Shown here piece by piece: positions 15,912 to 24,341 of a DNA stretch of 64,000 nt; within the stretch, counting starts at the first letter, position 1, and each line of letters begins with the position of its first letter. The position numbers were made by a program, and so were the translations under genes. The stretch is taken from NCBI GenBank assembly GCA_018669475.1, contig JABHCC010000085.1:1-64000 (forward strand), read 5' to 3'. The stretch is from Bacteroidota bacterium. Lineage in GTDB: Bacteria > Bacteroidota > Bacteroidia > Bacteroidales > UBA12481. The notes under the pieces were generated by a model. That model saw only the letters and a program-made list of their open reading frames with translations, did not search any database and was not told where the DNA came from.

Positions 15912-16916
15912 TCAGGCAATTCTGGAATAAATAATGAGTCCTAAGCCAAGGATAAAGCATATGAACATGAGAATGATCAACCAGTTTTTTGATTTGGGCA
16001 GGTCTTTAAGTTCTTTCCAGATAAAGACACCCCATATTGCCGCTATCATTGTTGCTCCTTGTCCGAGGCCATATGCTATTGCCGGACCGGCTTGCTCGGA
16101 TGCAATAATACTGAAAGACATGCCTATTCCCCAGATGATTCCACCCAGCAGACCGATGAGGTGAAGTTTTGGGGATCCGAGTTTAATGTAGTCTTTATAT
16201 TTAACTGCTTTACCGCTTATGGGCTTATACATATTCACTGTGTTGAACAGAAAGTTTGACGCTAGCAGGCCCACGGCAAAAATCACCAATGCGGTATATG
16301 GTGTAAGTTTACCTACTTCGGGAGAGACAAAATCAAGTGACATTGATTGAGCGATATATTTATAGAAAAAGCCCATTGCAATACCTGCAAGCAGAGATAT
16401 GATGATTCCTTTGAGGGGCTTTTGTTTAGACTTTTTGAGTATGTTTTTATATGCCAGTGCATCGAATATTACGGCGATAGCAATCAGTAGCACACCGGCA
16501 AAAAGTATAGTCGGATTCCCTTCGGGATTGTCGATATAATTCGTGATTACTCCCAGTACGAGGGCAATCCCGATACCGATTGGGAAAGCAATTGCCATAC
16601 CGGCAATGTCGATAGCAATTACCAATAGCAGATTAGCAAAATTGAAAATTATTCCACTCACGAGAGCTGAAGCAATGAATTTTCCCTGGGCCTGTTTAAT
16701 ATCGAGCAGAAAGCTTCGTCCCTCATCTCCATATGATCCAAGGGTAAAAGCCAGTAGGAGGGTGACAATTAGAATCCCTAATGCATAATCCCAATAGAAC
16801 AACTGAAAGGGCCATTTTTTACTTGACAGTTTCTGGGTATTTGCCCAGGATCCCCAGCAAAGCATGGTGATGATACAGAAAAGCACCGCAACAAAATAGC
16901 TACTGATTATATACAT
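15912..16916 (-). CDS. GRP/RhaT/ureide-permease-like sugar transporter (DMT superfamily)
   Basis: 334 residues with ten hydrophobic helices. The N-terminal LCWGSWANTQKLSSKKWPFQLFYWDYALG and the conserved DIAGMAIAFPIGIGIALVLG segment (described; near residue 100) match the glucose/ribose porter (GRP), rhamnose symporter and plant ureide permease group of the DMT superfamily. It probably imports a sugar or nucleobase-like compound across the inner membrane with protons. The ribokinase gene follows directly on the same strand, pointing to ribose or a nucleoside sugar. An isolated copy of the cggatgaaccga motif lies about 115 bp upstream (17030-17041). Confidence 0.8.
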   Translation of the reverse strand: MYIISSYFVAVLFCIITMLCWGSWANTQKLSSKKWPFQLFYWDYALGILIVTLLLAFTLGSYGDEGRSFLLDIKQAQGKFIASALVSGIIFNFANLLLVIAIDIAGMAIAFPIGIGIALVLGVITNYIDNPEGNPTILFAGVLLIAIAVIFDALAYKNILKKSKQKPLKGIIISLLAGIAMGFFYKYIAQSMSLDFVSPEVGKLTPYTALVIFAVGLLASNFLFNTVNMYKPISGKAVKYKDYIKLGSPKLHLIGLLGGIIWGIGMSFSIIASEQAGPAIAYGLGQGATMIAAIWGVFIWKELKDLPKSKNWLIILMFICFILGLGLIIYSRIA

Positions 16917-17029
16917 GTTTTTTAGGAAATATGATTATTTGCATCAAGGTAGTTTATTTTCTTCCACTGGCCCCAGGATTCTGCATATATATTAATATTG
17001 GAAGGAATTGGTTTCTACGTTTATTACCA

Positions 17030-17043
17030 ATCGGTTCATCCGT
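17030..17043 (-). repeat. Short match to the repeated upstream element (copy E)
   Basis: Read on the minus strand this contains cggatgaaccga, the 12-bp core also present in unit 2 at 43490-43501 and (as gatgaaccga) at 5164-5173. It lies upstream of the permease gene and shows no further similarity, so it may be a remnant or chance. Confidence 0.3.
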
Positions 17044-17111
17044 TTAAAAATGAAGCAGGATGAGGATGACACGCGTTTTCCACTGGTTTGTTACTCAACA
17101 ATACGAGAAAA

Positions 17112-17143
17112 TTTGCATTCGATGCAGATCTGGTGTATATTTA
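17112..17143 (+). promoter_or_regulatory. Promoter for parDE
   Basis: TTTG (17112-17115), 20 nt, TATATTTA (17136-17143): one mismatch from the Bacteroidota consensus and the same spacing as the promoter at 708-739. Transcription would start about 12 nt before the parD ATG. Confidence 0.5.
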
Positions 17144-17161
17144 CATCAAGAGCAAAATATT

Positions 17162-17407
17162 ATGACAAGACAAAGTATATCGTTCACAAAACCAAATGAT
17201 GATTGGTTAAAAGCACAAGTAAATAATGAAGAATACACTAGCAAAAGCGAACTAATCAATGACTTGATTAGACAGGCTAGAAAACAGCAAGTTCAAGTAG
17301 ATTTTATTAGAGCTAAATTGGATAAATCTGAAAGTAGTGGATTTACTGAAGATACAAAAGATCAAATTTTAGAACAATCAAAGTCTTTACTTAATGGCCA
17401 AATATAG
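17162..17407 (+). CDS. parD: ParD-like antitoxin
   Basis: 81 residues. The start at 17162 (MTRQSISFTKPNDDWLK) matches the ParD/CopG ribbon-helix-helix N-terminus; the longer open frame upstream is not used because it would add unrelated sequence and include the promoter. The N-terminal half binds DNA as a dimer, while the acidic, disordered C-terminal half (KSESSGFTEDTKDQ) wraps the toxin. The frame overlaps parE by 14 bp, typical of coupled toxin-antitoxin genes. It marks the left edge of an AT-rich accessory island. Confidence 0.88.
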   Translation: MTRQSISFTKPNDDWLKAQVNNEEYTSKSELINDLIRQARKQQVQVDFIRAKLDKSESSGFTEDTKDQILEQSKSLLNGQI

Positions 17408-17681
17408 ATTAAGTAATGAAGCTAAAGAAGACTTGATACGAATTCATCATTGCGGCATCGAAAAGTTTGGAGTGACTCAAGCTGATAAATACATTGATTC
17501 ATTTTTTGGGTATTTTGACATCATTGCCCAACGACCCTTTTCATTTGAATCGGTCGATTATATAAAAGCTGGTTATAGGCGTTGTGTTTGCGGACCTGAT
17601 AGTATCTTTTACCGAATAAACAATGGAGCAATTGAAATAATGGCAATAATTGGAAGACAAGATTTGAATAAGATTCTATAA
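17394..17681 (+). CDS. parE: ParE-like toxin (RelE/ParE superfamily)
   Basis: 95 residues. It starts MAKYRLSNEAKEDLIRIHHCGIEKFG and ends with AIEIMAIIGRQD, the ParE fold with a YRRCVCGPDSIFYRI beta-hairpin core. ParE toxins inhibit DNA gyrase; the RelE-type RNase residues are not present. It overlaps parD by 14 bp and is transcribed with it. The gene appears intact. The repeated 5' element copy A begins 59 bp after its stop. Confidence 0.88.
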   Translation: MAKYRLSNEAKEDLIRIHHCGIEKFGVTQADKYIDSFFGYFDIIAQRPFSFESVDYIKAGYRRCVCGPDSIFYRINNGAIEIMAIIGRQDLNKIL

Positions 17682-17739
17682 TTATTCTGAACATATATGC
17701 CGTGTTCAACAACACCCTCGAAATTTGGTATAGATATAT

Positions 17740-17801
17740 CAGATGATTATTTTTTGTTATGTGAGCTCCATCCTACAAATAAAATTGAATATATGCGGAT
17801 G
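17740..17801 (+). promoter_or_regulatory. Start-codon element, copy A
   Basis: 62 bp ending at the ATG of the esterase gene; about 80 percent identical by eye to copies at 43396-43456 (minus) and 48409-48469. The three hexamer arms read cagatg, catcct and cggATG, more degenerate than in the other copies. The frame through the element (FLLCELHPT...) is open and in phase with the gene. Confidence 0.65.
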
Positions 17802-18965
17802 AAAACAAACTACATAGTATTAAAAAGGAGCCTAACTGTATTGTTAATAATGTTCACGTCAATATATTCTTATGCCCAATATGATAGTTTTCCTTTTGGA
17901 GGCTATAATCGAACATTCTTGATGCACTTACCAATTGGATATAATGGAACAAGCGATATTCCACTGATTGTTGTGATGCACGGAGGGTTTGGAAATGCCT
18001 ATAATATTGAAAACCAATCACAGTTAAGTGCAAAAGCAGATGCAGAAAACTTTATAGTTGTATCTCCTGAGGGAGTTAAAGGAGGTGCTTTTAATATTAG
18101 TTCCTGGAATGCAGGCGGGTGTTGTGGTTTTGCAAGTAGCTCAAATGTAGATGATGTAGGCTTTATAGATGCATTATTAGATACTTTATTAAGTCAATAT
18201 GCTATTGATTCAAATCGTATTTATGCCACAGGTATGTCAAACGGAGGTTTTATGTCATACAGATTAGCTTGTGAATTATCAGACAGAATTGCAGCTATTG
18301 CCCCAGTGGCTGCCTCAATGAGTATGGTAGCTTGCAATCCTGTTCGTCCTGTCCCTGTCATAGCTTTTCATTCCTATTTAGACACAAATGTGCCTTATTT
18401 GGGAGGTGTAGGGAGTGGTCCATCAGGTCACAATAATTCACCTCAAGATTCTGTTTTAAATGTCTGGGCAGGCATGAATAATTGTATGAATTTGAATGAT
18501 ACAATTATTGATAATAATGAATACACTTTGATTAAATGGACATCAGGTGATTGTGCATCTGAAGTTCATCATTATGCTACACAAGATGGCGGACATTCTT
18601 GGCCTGGGGGAGTTCAAACAGTAATTGGTGACCCTGTGTCAAGTTTCATTAATGCAACTGATTTGATGTGGTCGTTTTTTCAGCAACATACGCTTAATTG
18701 TAGTCCTTTATCGGCATTTAACAAAGGGTTAGAAAAAAACAAAACTGAAATATATCCAAATCCTACAAACGGACAATTAAAAATTCATTCAGAAATTATC
18801 TACACAAAACTCGAAATTTCAGTTTATAGTTTAACAGGACAAAAAATATTAACAGTTAAGGACCAAACAGAAATTGATATAAGCCACTTAACAAAAGGAG
18901 CATATTTTATTAAAGTCAAAATGGACGGAGCAATAAGGATGGAAAAAATAATAAAAATAGAATAG
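17799..18965 (+). CDS. T9SS-secreted esterase, PHB-depolymerase/feruloyl-esterase type
   Basis: 388 residues from the ATG in cggATGaaa; a frame open 34 codons further upstream runs through the repeated element and is not used because MKTNYIVLKRSLTVLLIMFTS begins a clear signal peptide ending SYAQ. The hydrolase domain has VVMHGG (oxyanion region), GMSNGG (nucleophile Ser), an Asp in FHSYLDTNVP and a His in GGHSWPGG, the LpqC/PhaZ/feruloyl-esterase layout (CE1). The last ~80 residues (YPNPTNGQLK ... ITKGAYFIKV-like) are a type IX secretion sorting domain, so the enzyme is exported to the surface or medium. Substrate: a polyester or a feruloyl/acetyl-substituted polysaccharide. Confidence 0.85.
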   Translation: MKTNYIVLKRSLTVLLIMFTSIYSYAQYDSFPFGGYNRTFLMHLPIGYNGTSDIPLIVVMHGGFGNAYNIENQSQLSAKADAENFIVVSPEGVKGGAFNISSWNAGGCCGFASSSNVDDVGFIDALLDTLLSQYAIDSNRIYATGMSNGGFMSYRLACELSDRIAAIAPVAASMSMVACNPVRPVPVIAFHSYLDTNVPYLGGVGSGPSGHNNSPQDSVLNVWAGMNNCMNLNDTIIDNNEYTLIKWTSGDCASEVHHYATQDGGHSWPGGVQTVIGDPVSSFINATDLMWSFFQQHTLNCSPLSAFNKGLEKNKTEIYPNPTNGQLKIHSEIIYTKLEISVYSLTGQKILTVKDQTEIDISHLTKGAYFIKVKMDGAIRMEKIIKIE

Positions 18966-19009
18966 CCAGGATAAATTCCAGAAGGATGACAGGACATATC
19001 AATCTTGTT

Positions 19010-20245
19010 TCATCTTTCAATCAAAATCCAATTCAGGATAGTCTCAAATGCCAATCCTAAATTTCCAACCTGGCAATGATTCTGACCATGTTCTTTTTCG
19101 GTAAAAATATGTCCGGTAAGCGATTGAGCGTTGTTTAAGGCTTCCATTTGCATGTGGTGCATTTTCACAGGTACCATGTGGTCTTCTTCTCCGGTAAGAA
19201 TCAGAACATCCTGGGTAACAAGATCAGAATGAAGATTCTCCTCGTTTATGGTAGTAAGTACTTTGAAAGCTTCAATAGGAATATCTTTATCTGTAACATA
19301 CATAAGATGGTTGGCAAACCATGCATAGCTGAGATCCTTTTCCATTTGCTTTAACATCGTTTTATTAGTGAAGCGGGGTAGTTTATTTAGCATGAAGCGA
19401 GCCATTGCCTGTCCAAACTTGTTAGCATATTGGTTCACATCAAAGGATACACTTGATGCAACTACTCGCTTAATGCGAGGTTCGAAAGCTGCTGCTCTTA
19501 AACTGAGCCATCCTCCCATCGATATTCCAATTAAAGTCACATTATCCAGGTTGAAGTAATCCAGAATGGCTCCAACTGGTTTTTCCCATTCAATATCAAA
19601 GCCCATATCCTTTTTATTCCTTGATGATCCCATCCAGGGCGATTCAAATGTAATCACATCATAGCCATGTTGTTGAAAAAAGATCATCATTGAAAATAAT
19701 TCCTCTTTATAGGAATCATACCCGCCATGAATCACAATGCTGCCTTTTTTCTTTCCGTTAAGTGCTTTTAGTCGTATGGATTGAATCGTTGTTTCTCCAT
19801 ACGGAACTTCGATAATCTCTAAGTCATAGCTCTCAACTGCCCCATAAAAGACATCAATGAATTTCTTATATAATTGTTCCTTCGTTGGTGCGTTAACTTG
19901 GTCGCTTTCTGCCTCATGAAAAAGGAAAAGCTCTGCAGCCCGATAGTAGAAAGCTGCATTTAGCAAGCGTTTATCAGCTTCAGCCTTCTCAGCAAGGACA
20001 AGCATGCTTTTTGTCCAATCATCAAATGATTTTATTGAGGGCCCAACTTCCATAAAATCCTCATATCTGGCATAGCCCATCGACAGCCATCTGTTCATCT
20101 GAAAATTAAATCCTGCATCTTCGTTAAAATCATGATATCCTATCGGATAAGTAATTTCTTGGGCTGATGTTTGTTGGATGTCAATTGAGATTAATACTCC
20201 TATTACAAGAATGATGATGAAATTCGACCGTATCATATCAGGCAA
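19010..20245 (-). CDS. Secreted alpha/beta hydrolase
   Basis: 411 residues. An N-terminal hydrophobic signal ends near QTSAQE, indicating export to the periplasm. Residues 25-170 are a helical domain of no known role; the alpha/beta hydrolase domain follows with VIHGGYD, the nucleophile elbow GISMGG, an Asp in LTGEEDHMVP and a His in EHGQNHC. The layout resembles FrsA/YqiA-like or serine-peptidase-like hydrolases with an N-terminal helical extension. The substrate is unknown. It is convergent with the T9SS esterase gene (44 nt between stops). An ATG three codons inside is an alternative start. Confidence 0.8.
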   Translation of the reverse strand: MPDMIRSNFIIILVIGVLISIDIQQTSAQEITYPIGYHDFNEDAGFNFQMNRWLSMGYARYEDFMEVGPSIKSFDDWTKSMLVLAEKAEADKRLLNAAFYYRAAELFLFHEAESDQVNAPTKEQLYKKFIDVFYGAVESYDLEIIEVPYGETTIQSIRLKALNGKKKGSIVIHGGYDSYKEELFSMMIFFQQHGYDVITFESPWMGSSRNKKDMGFDIEWEKPVGAILDYFNLDNVTLIGISMGGWLSLRAAAFEPRIKRVVASSVSFDVNQYANKFGQAMARFMLNKLPRFTNKTMLKQMEKDLSYAWFANHLMYVTDKDIPIEAFKVLTTINEENLHSDLVTQDVLILTGEEDHMVPVKMHHMQMEALNNAQSLTGHIFTEKEHGQNHCQVGNLGLAFETILNWILIER

Positions 20246-20385
20246 TTTGATTTAATATAAATGTATTAAAACTGAGGAATAATTAATGAATAAATCGATC
20301 AATTAATGAACAGGATTTACAGCTTAGTTTGAATCGGTAAGAGGTACTGAATACACCGGATTGTTTAATTAACAATACGATGCAG

Positions 20386-20544
20386 CTTCTATATCTTTCA
20401 ATCTTTGAGTTTATTGAAAGCTGGTACAACAAGAGAAGAAGGCATTCAGCTTTAGGATATAAACGCTAAATGAAGCAAGCCAAAGGCGAGCTCGGCATAG
20501 CCAATTTGAAAAAATAAATTGTAATTTTAGCAAACAGCATTAAC
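20386..20544 (+). pseudogene. IS3-family transposase remnant (C-terminus, frameshifted)
   Basis: Frame 1 from 20401 reads IFEFIESWYNKRRRHSALGYK and then stops at 20467; reading continues in another frame as TLNEASQRRARHSQFEKIN. Together these match the C-terminal end of IS3-group OrfB integrases, where 'IE.WYN..RRHSALGY.TP.E' closes the DDE domain. A single frameshift near 20461 and the lack of any upstream catalytic domain make it a dead relic. The following stretch (tccatttaattgtggtaagtcca at 20550-20572, described) resembles an IS3-type terminal region. Confidence 0.75.
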
Positions 20545-20578
20545 TCAGCGTCCATTTAATTGTGGTAAGTCCAATACT

Positions 20579-20809
20579 CTTACAACAAAGGGGTTAAATT
20601 TAGGATACAAAGGTTCGTATGTGAACTATTATATTGCAAATAGTAAGGTTTTAGTGCCAAATTATAATGACCCAAACGATGCGACAGCACATACCATAAT
20701 TCAGACTTTATATCGAAATAGAGCAGTGGTTGGTATCGATGTCAGAAATTTATATGAAAATGGAGGAATGGTTCATTGTGTAACTCAACAGCAAGCGATG
20801 GAACGATAA
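20579..20809 (+). pseudogene. Agmatine deiminase/peptidyl-arginine deiminase C-terminal fragment
   Basis: The frame reads GSYVNYYIANSKVLVPNYND, then PNDATAHTIIQTLYRNRAVVGIDVRNLYENGGMVHCVTQQQ (described). This is the C-terminal end of the PPAD/agmatine deiminase family: 'NFYI.N..V..P...DPND.A' and the catalytic-cysteine motif GG-x-HC-x-TQQ, here GGMVHCVTQQQ. About three quarters of the protein, including the other catalytic Asp/His residues, is missing. The fragment abuts the IS3 remnant, suggesting the IS insertion or a deletion destroyed the gene. Confidence 0.8.
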
Positions 20810-21011
20810 TAAGGCCACAAGAACAATGAAATCAGGCTGATTGATTTTCTATAACTCGAATGCCTAATTTCGTTTTTTTAATAAAGAAACCAGGGTATGG
20901 ATTAAAGGACTTCCCTTAAAATGCCAACGTCCCCATATTCAAAACTTTGGTAAACATTAAGAAAGGAAGGCAATTAGACCTTTTTGTAAAAATATCAAAT
21001 AGAAAAATATT

Positions 21012-22025
21012 ATGATGAGAAAATTAATTATTTTATTAGGTCTAATGTCATTAATTAATAATATTTACGCTCAGTATCCAAACAACGAAGATGGTCAATA
21101 TGAGGATATGTTAACGCCTGAATACTATAATACACCAAATGGAGGCGCATTCAGACTTGAAGTAAACAAATTTGTGCACTATGCCAGACAACAACCTTTT
21201 CAGCACCCATTTAAGGATTCTTCGGGGCAGATACCGACATACACAATTCATAGAGGTTTTGGAGATGGAATTGGACCCGGAGGAACAGGTAGTCACCACC
21301 CTGCATTAGATTACTATGTTGGGAACTCAACACAAGTGAATATTTATGCTGCTCACGAAGGCATTGTCGCTATTAGCAGGGATATTGCCAGATATAGGCA
21401 TTACCTTTCTGTAACTACTGATATACATGATAGTTTAGGTAACATAATTGGGGAAATGGCAACTTTATACGCACATATTGACCTCGACCTTGATTCTGCG
21501 GCCAATCTCAATTTAGATGGACAATACGTAAGCAAAGGCGATCTAGTTTCAATGCACTTATATTCAGGAACAATGGGCGGTCCACATCTGCATTTTGAAA
21601 TAAGGTACTACCGAACTACTGATGCCGGTATTGAAGATTTTTATGGTGGAAATGTAAGAGGAAATACCTCTCCATCTTCAGGAAGTTGGACGTACGGTTT
21701 TTGGAATCCCAATACTGGTTATGGATTTGCCGACCCACTAAACCAAATTAATTCAGAGTCTTTAAATGTTGTAGAGAATAATTTCCAAAACCAAATTGCA
21801 ATATACCCCAATCCGACTAAAAATATTTTGTCGATAGAAATTGATGGAATGATTGAAAACGCTATCATTGAATTATTGAATTTGCAAGGCCAAATAATAG
21901 AAAGATATGAGGTAGATATAAATAGTACAGTAATTATTGATTTAAGTAATTATCCTTCAGGGTTATACTTTTCACGCATCTCTAATGGCAAAAAATATTA
22001 TATTGCAAAAGTTTTTAAAGAATAG
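21012..22025 (+). CDS. T9SS-secreted M23 metallopeptidase (LytM-like)
   Basis: 337 residues. A signal peptide ends at IYAQ (about 20). The M23 core is intact: H96-x3-D100 (HHPALDYY), YAHID with H155, and HLHFE with H192/H194, the zinc ligands and catalytic histidine of lysostaphin/LytM-type endopeptidases that cut peptidoglycan or Gly-rich peptides. From about 262 the tail (IAIYPNPTKN ... YPSGLYFSRI) is a type IX secretion sorting domain. A secreted M23 enzyme with a T9SS tail would act outside the cell, for example on other bacteria or on collagen-like proteins (inference). It lies in the AT-rich island beside pseudogenes. Confidence 0.85.
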   Translation: MMRKLIILLGLMSLINNIYAQYPNNEDGQYEDMLTPEYYNTPNGGAFRLEVNKFVHYARQQPFQHPFKDSSGQIPTYTIHRGFGDGIGPGGTGSHHPALDYYVGNSTQVNIYAAHEGIVAISRDIARYRHYLSVTTDIHDSLGNIIGEMATLYAHIDLDLDSAANLNLDGQYVSKGDLVSMHLYSGTMGGPHLHFEIRYYRTTDAGIEDFYGGNVRGNTSPSSGSWTYGFWNPNTGYGFADPLNQINSESLNVVENNFQNQIAIYPNPTKNILSIEIDGMIENAIIELLNLQGQIIERYEVDINSTVIIDLSNYPSGLYFSRISNGKKYYIAKVFKE

Positions 22026-22194
22026 CGATTTACCATACACTTAAGTATCCTTTTGAGGCAGAGCCGAAATAGGTCCTTTTTGTTGGACTAAACCACGCAT
22101 TCAGAGAGATAGGAAATGTGATTTCAAAAAATCCGGCATCAGTCGTTTACTCGACTATATAGCGTTATTGTTTTTCTCAATTGAATTTGTCTAA

Positions 22195-22422
22195 TTATTT
22201 AGCAGGGTATTTATATGGCAATATAATTGTATCCTTAAAGGTATCACATAATTCGGAATAGACATTCCTGTCATGCTTTCTGGCTGTTGACACAAAACCT
22301 TCTATGCGGGCATAGATTTTAGCACCAATGAACGTGCGAAAACAATTTGATATTTTCTGTTTGACCATAGCTGGTCTGATATCTCTTTCAGCCCATGTTG
22401 TAGAAAAAACATGGCACAGCAT
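22195..22422 (-). pseudogene. IS66-family transposase C-terminal remnant
   Basis: On the minus strand the frame contains AERDIRPAMVKQKISNCFRT, followed by FIGAKIYARIEGFVSTARKHDRNVY, the signature end of IS66 TnpC ('NN.AER.IRP...K...CFRT..GA...ARI.GFISTARKH'). The catalytic core upstream is absent; homology stops near 22392, where sequence unrelated to IS66 (reading a glycosidase-like fragment on the other strand) begins. It is a truncated, inactive element. Confidence 0.8.
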
Positions 22423-22680
22423 TTCTATTTGACTTATGACGAAAAATGCACTAATATATACTACCCTTTTGTAAAAGGTGCGGCTGCTTTTTGGGATAAT
22501 TACCTACGTTTTGAGGACGGGAGTCCTGAACAATATTATCCTGAAGAAACCGATTGGTCAAGGTCCAGATATGCTTGTTTTTGTGGCATGGATGCATTGG
22601 TAGATGTTTTAGGGTATGATAGCGGATACCCATTTGTTACAATGGCTAGCAGACAGGCAGGAACTGTCGATAAGAAGTAA
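22411..22680 (+). pseudogene. Glycosidase-like gene fragment (GH95/DUF5703-like)
   Basis: An 89-codon frame starts MAQHFYLTYDEKCTNIYYPF, then VKGAAAFWDNYL. This resembles the (alpha/alpha)6-barrel segment 'AQHFY..Y....FL...YPF.KGAA.FW..YL' of GH95/DUF5703-type enzymes. The remaining ~50 residues (DWSRSRYACFCGMDALVDV) are not recognised. There is no signal peptide and the expected ~650 other residues are absent, so I treat it as a decayed fragment abutting the IS66 relic. Assignment from memory of the family pattern only. Confidence 0.4.
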
Positions 22681-22888
22681 TTGACTGAATTATCTTCAAG
22701 TCTGGCTTATAGCTGATCTTTTTTCATTCATTTGAGAGGCAAACGGTTTATCATTTGAAATTGCTACCTCTATGAGAGGGCTTGGGATATAAACCCCCAG
22801 AAAGAGAACATAAACAAAATCCACTATAGGGTGTTTTCCTGAAGTGCTTCAGCAACTGACACGTTAGACTTCAATAAATGCTTAAATT

Positions 22889-23548
22889 ATGATTCCATTC
22901 TTTAGAAGAATTCGAAAAAAACTAGCAGACGATAACAAACCAATAAAATATTTAAGGTATGCCATTGGCGAAATTGTACTTGTAGTTATTGGTATCCTGA
23001 TTGCAATTCAGATTAACAATTGGAATGAAGCAAATAAAAGACGTGAAAAAGAGTTGCACTATTTGACAAATATCAAGACAGACCTCTATTTGAATATTAA
23101 ACAGATAGATAGCTATATTACTAAAAGGAATGAGCAAATAGAGTCGGCGTCTACTATGCTTCAACATATGGAAGGAATGCCAATTATGGATATTAATGTA
23201 TTGAATGCACATGCTCTCAATATATATACCTGGCAGAGGTTTTTCCAAATCAATAATACATTCCAGGAACTTACCAATTCTGGGAATCTCACGCTTATCA
23301 CTAACGATTCAATAAAGAATGCCTTACTTGATATAGATTCCCAGTACAAAAAGCTAAAAGCAGAAGAGGACCATTTTCGATTTGATACAGAAACTCTTTT
23401 GTATAAGCCTCTGTACAGGATATTGGATTTAAATCCTGCGGTAATAAATTACACTTTCCACGCTTCAAATGGCCAGGCCGGAGAGAATATTAAACTCAAT
23501 GAAGCGCAATATGAAATTCAAAATCTTCTGATAGGAAACATAATATAA
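22889..23548 (+). CDS. DUF6090-family membrane-anchored protein
   Basis: 219 residues. The N-terminus MIPFFRRIRKKLADDNKP is followed by KYLRYAIGEIVLVVIGILIAIQINNWNE, the hallmark of the Bacteroidota DUF6090 family: a basic segment, one transmembrane helix (about 27-46) with a GEI-x-L-x2-IGI motif, then an extracytoplasmic helical domain. The function of the family is unknown; copies are often multiplied in one genome. The C-terminus ends early and its last 53 bp overlap the convergent lipoprotein gene, so slight truncation is possible. Confidence 0.8.
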   Translation: MIPFFRRIRKKLADDNKPIKYLRYAIGEIVLVVIGILIAIQINNWNEANKRREKELHYLTNIKTDLYLNIKQIDSYITKRNEQIESASTMLQHMEGMPIMDINVLNAHALNIYTWQRFFQINNTFQELTNSGNLTLITNDSIKNALLDIDSQYKKLKAEEDHFRFDTETLLYKPLYRILDLNPAVINYTFHASNGQAGENIKLNEAQYEIQNLLIGNII

Positions 23549-24194
23549 CCTGCCCATTATGATTGAGCCATAAATCACTGTTTTCTTCACCACCCTTGCA
23601 TGGGATACCATTTATTTCGAAGTTTTTAGACAAGTAGCAAGACCTGAGGCTTCCATCCTGATATAAGCCAACAGCTCTGTTTTTTTTAGTGCCATTACAA
23701 GGGATACTATCTATGATAATATCTTTAGCCAGTTGGAAATTCAGTAAAGAACCATCATTCTGAAAAAGCACATTGTTCTCCTTAAATGGCCAGGTTTCTT
23801 TATGATAAACAGGAAAACCCTGAATGCTTATGTCCTTTGATAAAGTAATCATATAATCATCGTCTGAATACCTGTTGTACCAACTTCCTTCTGGTATGAG
23901 TGTTCCATTAAACACATGATCTTCAGCTAAAGTAAATCCATAAAGTATACCTTCAGAATTAACCCTGAATCGACCTGTTACAGGAATAGATTGTATTACT
24001 TTGGGTTTCTTTAATTTGTAAAAATAGTAAGTACCCATATTGTTTGAGAATTCTTCAAACCAGACCTTTTTGTAATCATCAGTTACTTCCAATGGAAATT
24101 CGTCATAGGATTTAGACTGCCTGTTTTGTGAATTACATGAAATAGATAATAAAAAGAAAAGGAAGCATATACGATATTTAAGTTTTGCGTTCAT
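23496..24194 (-). CDS. Lipoprotein with MORN-like degenerate repeats, unknown function
   Basis: 232 residues. The signal peptide ends in a lipobox LLSISC (about residue 20). From residue 85 onward a ~45-residue motif repeats: L-x-L-x-D/K-(I/F)-x-I-x-G-I-P-C-x-G, then a 'Q/H-x-(D/N)-G-x-L/V' turn (QDGSLRSCYLSKNFEINGIPC; HNGQVILCFLSEDFEF). Similar beta-rich repeats occur in Bacteroidota surface lipoproteins; no function is known to me. The last repeat runs into the end of the convergent DUF6090 gene (53-bp overlap), which suggests one of the two 3' ends arose by fusion or deletion. Confidence 0.65.
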   Translation of the reverse strand: MNAKLKYRICFLFFLLSISCNSQNRQSKSYDEFPLEVTDDYKKVWFEEFSNNMGTYYFYKLKKPKVIQSIPVTGRFRVNSEGILYGFTLAEDHVFNGTLIPEGSWYNRYSDDDYMITLSKDISIQGFPVYHKETWPFKENNVLFQNDGSLLNFQLAKDIIIDSIPCNGTKKNRAVGLYQDGSLRSCYLSKNFEINGIPCKGGEENSDLWLNHNGQVILCFLSEDFEFHIALH

Positions 24195-24341
24195 AATGGC
24201 GGCTTGTATATTTTACTTTAAGTTACGGCATTACGAATCTGAAATCAAATTATTTTTACAGAGGAGAGTGAATTCCTGACTGAATAAAATGCTTTAGCAT
24301 CAATAAGATTTTGTTTTTTGTTATTCCCGGTTCATCTGATT

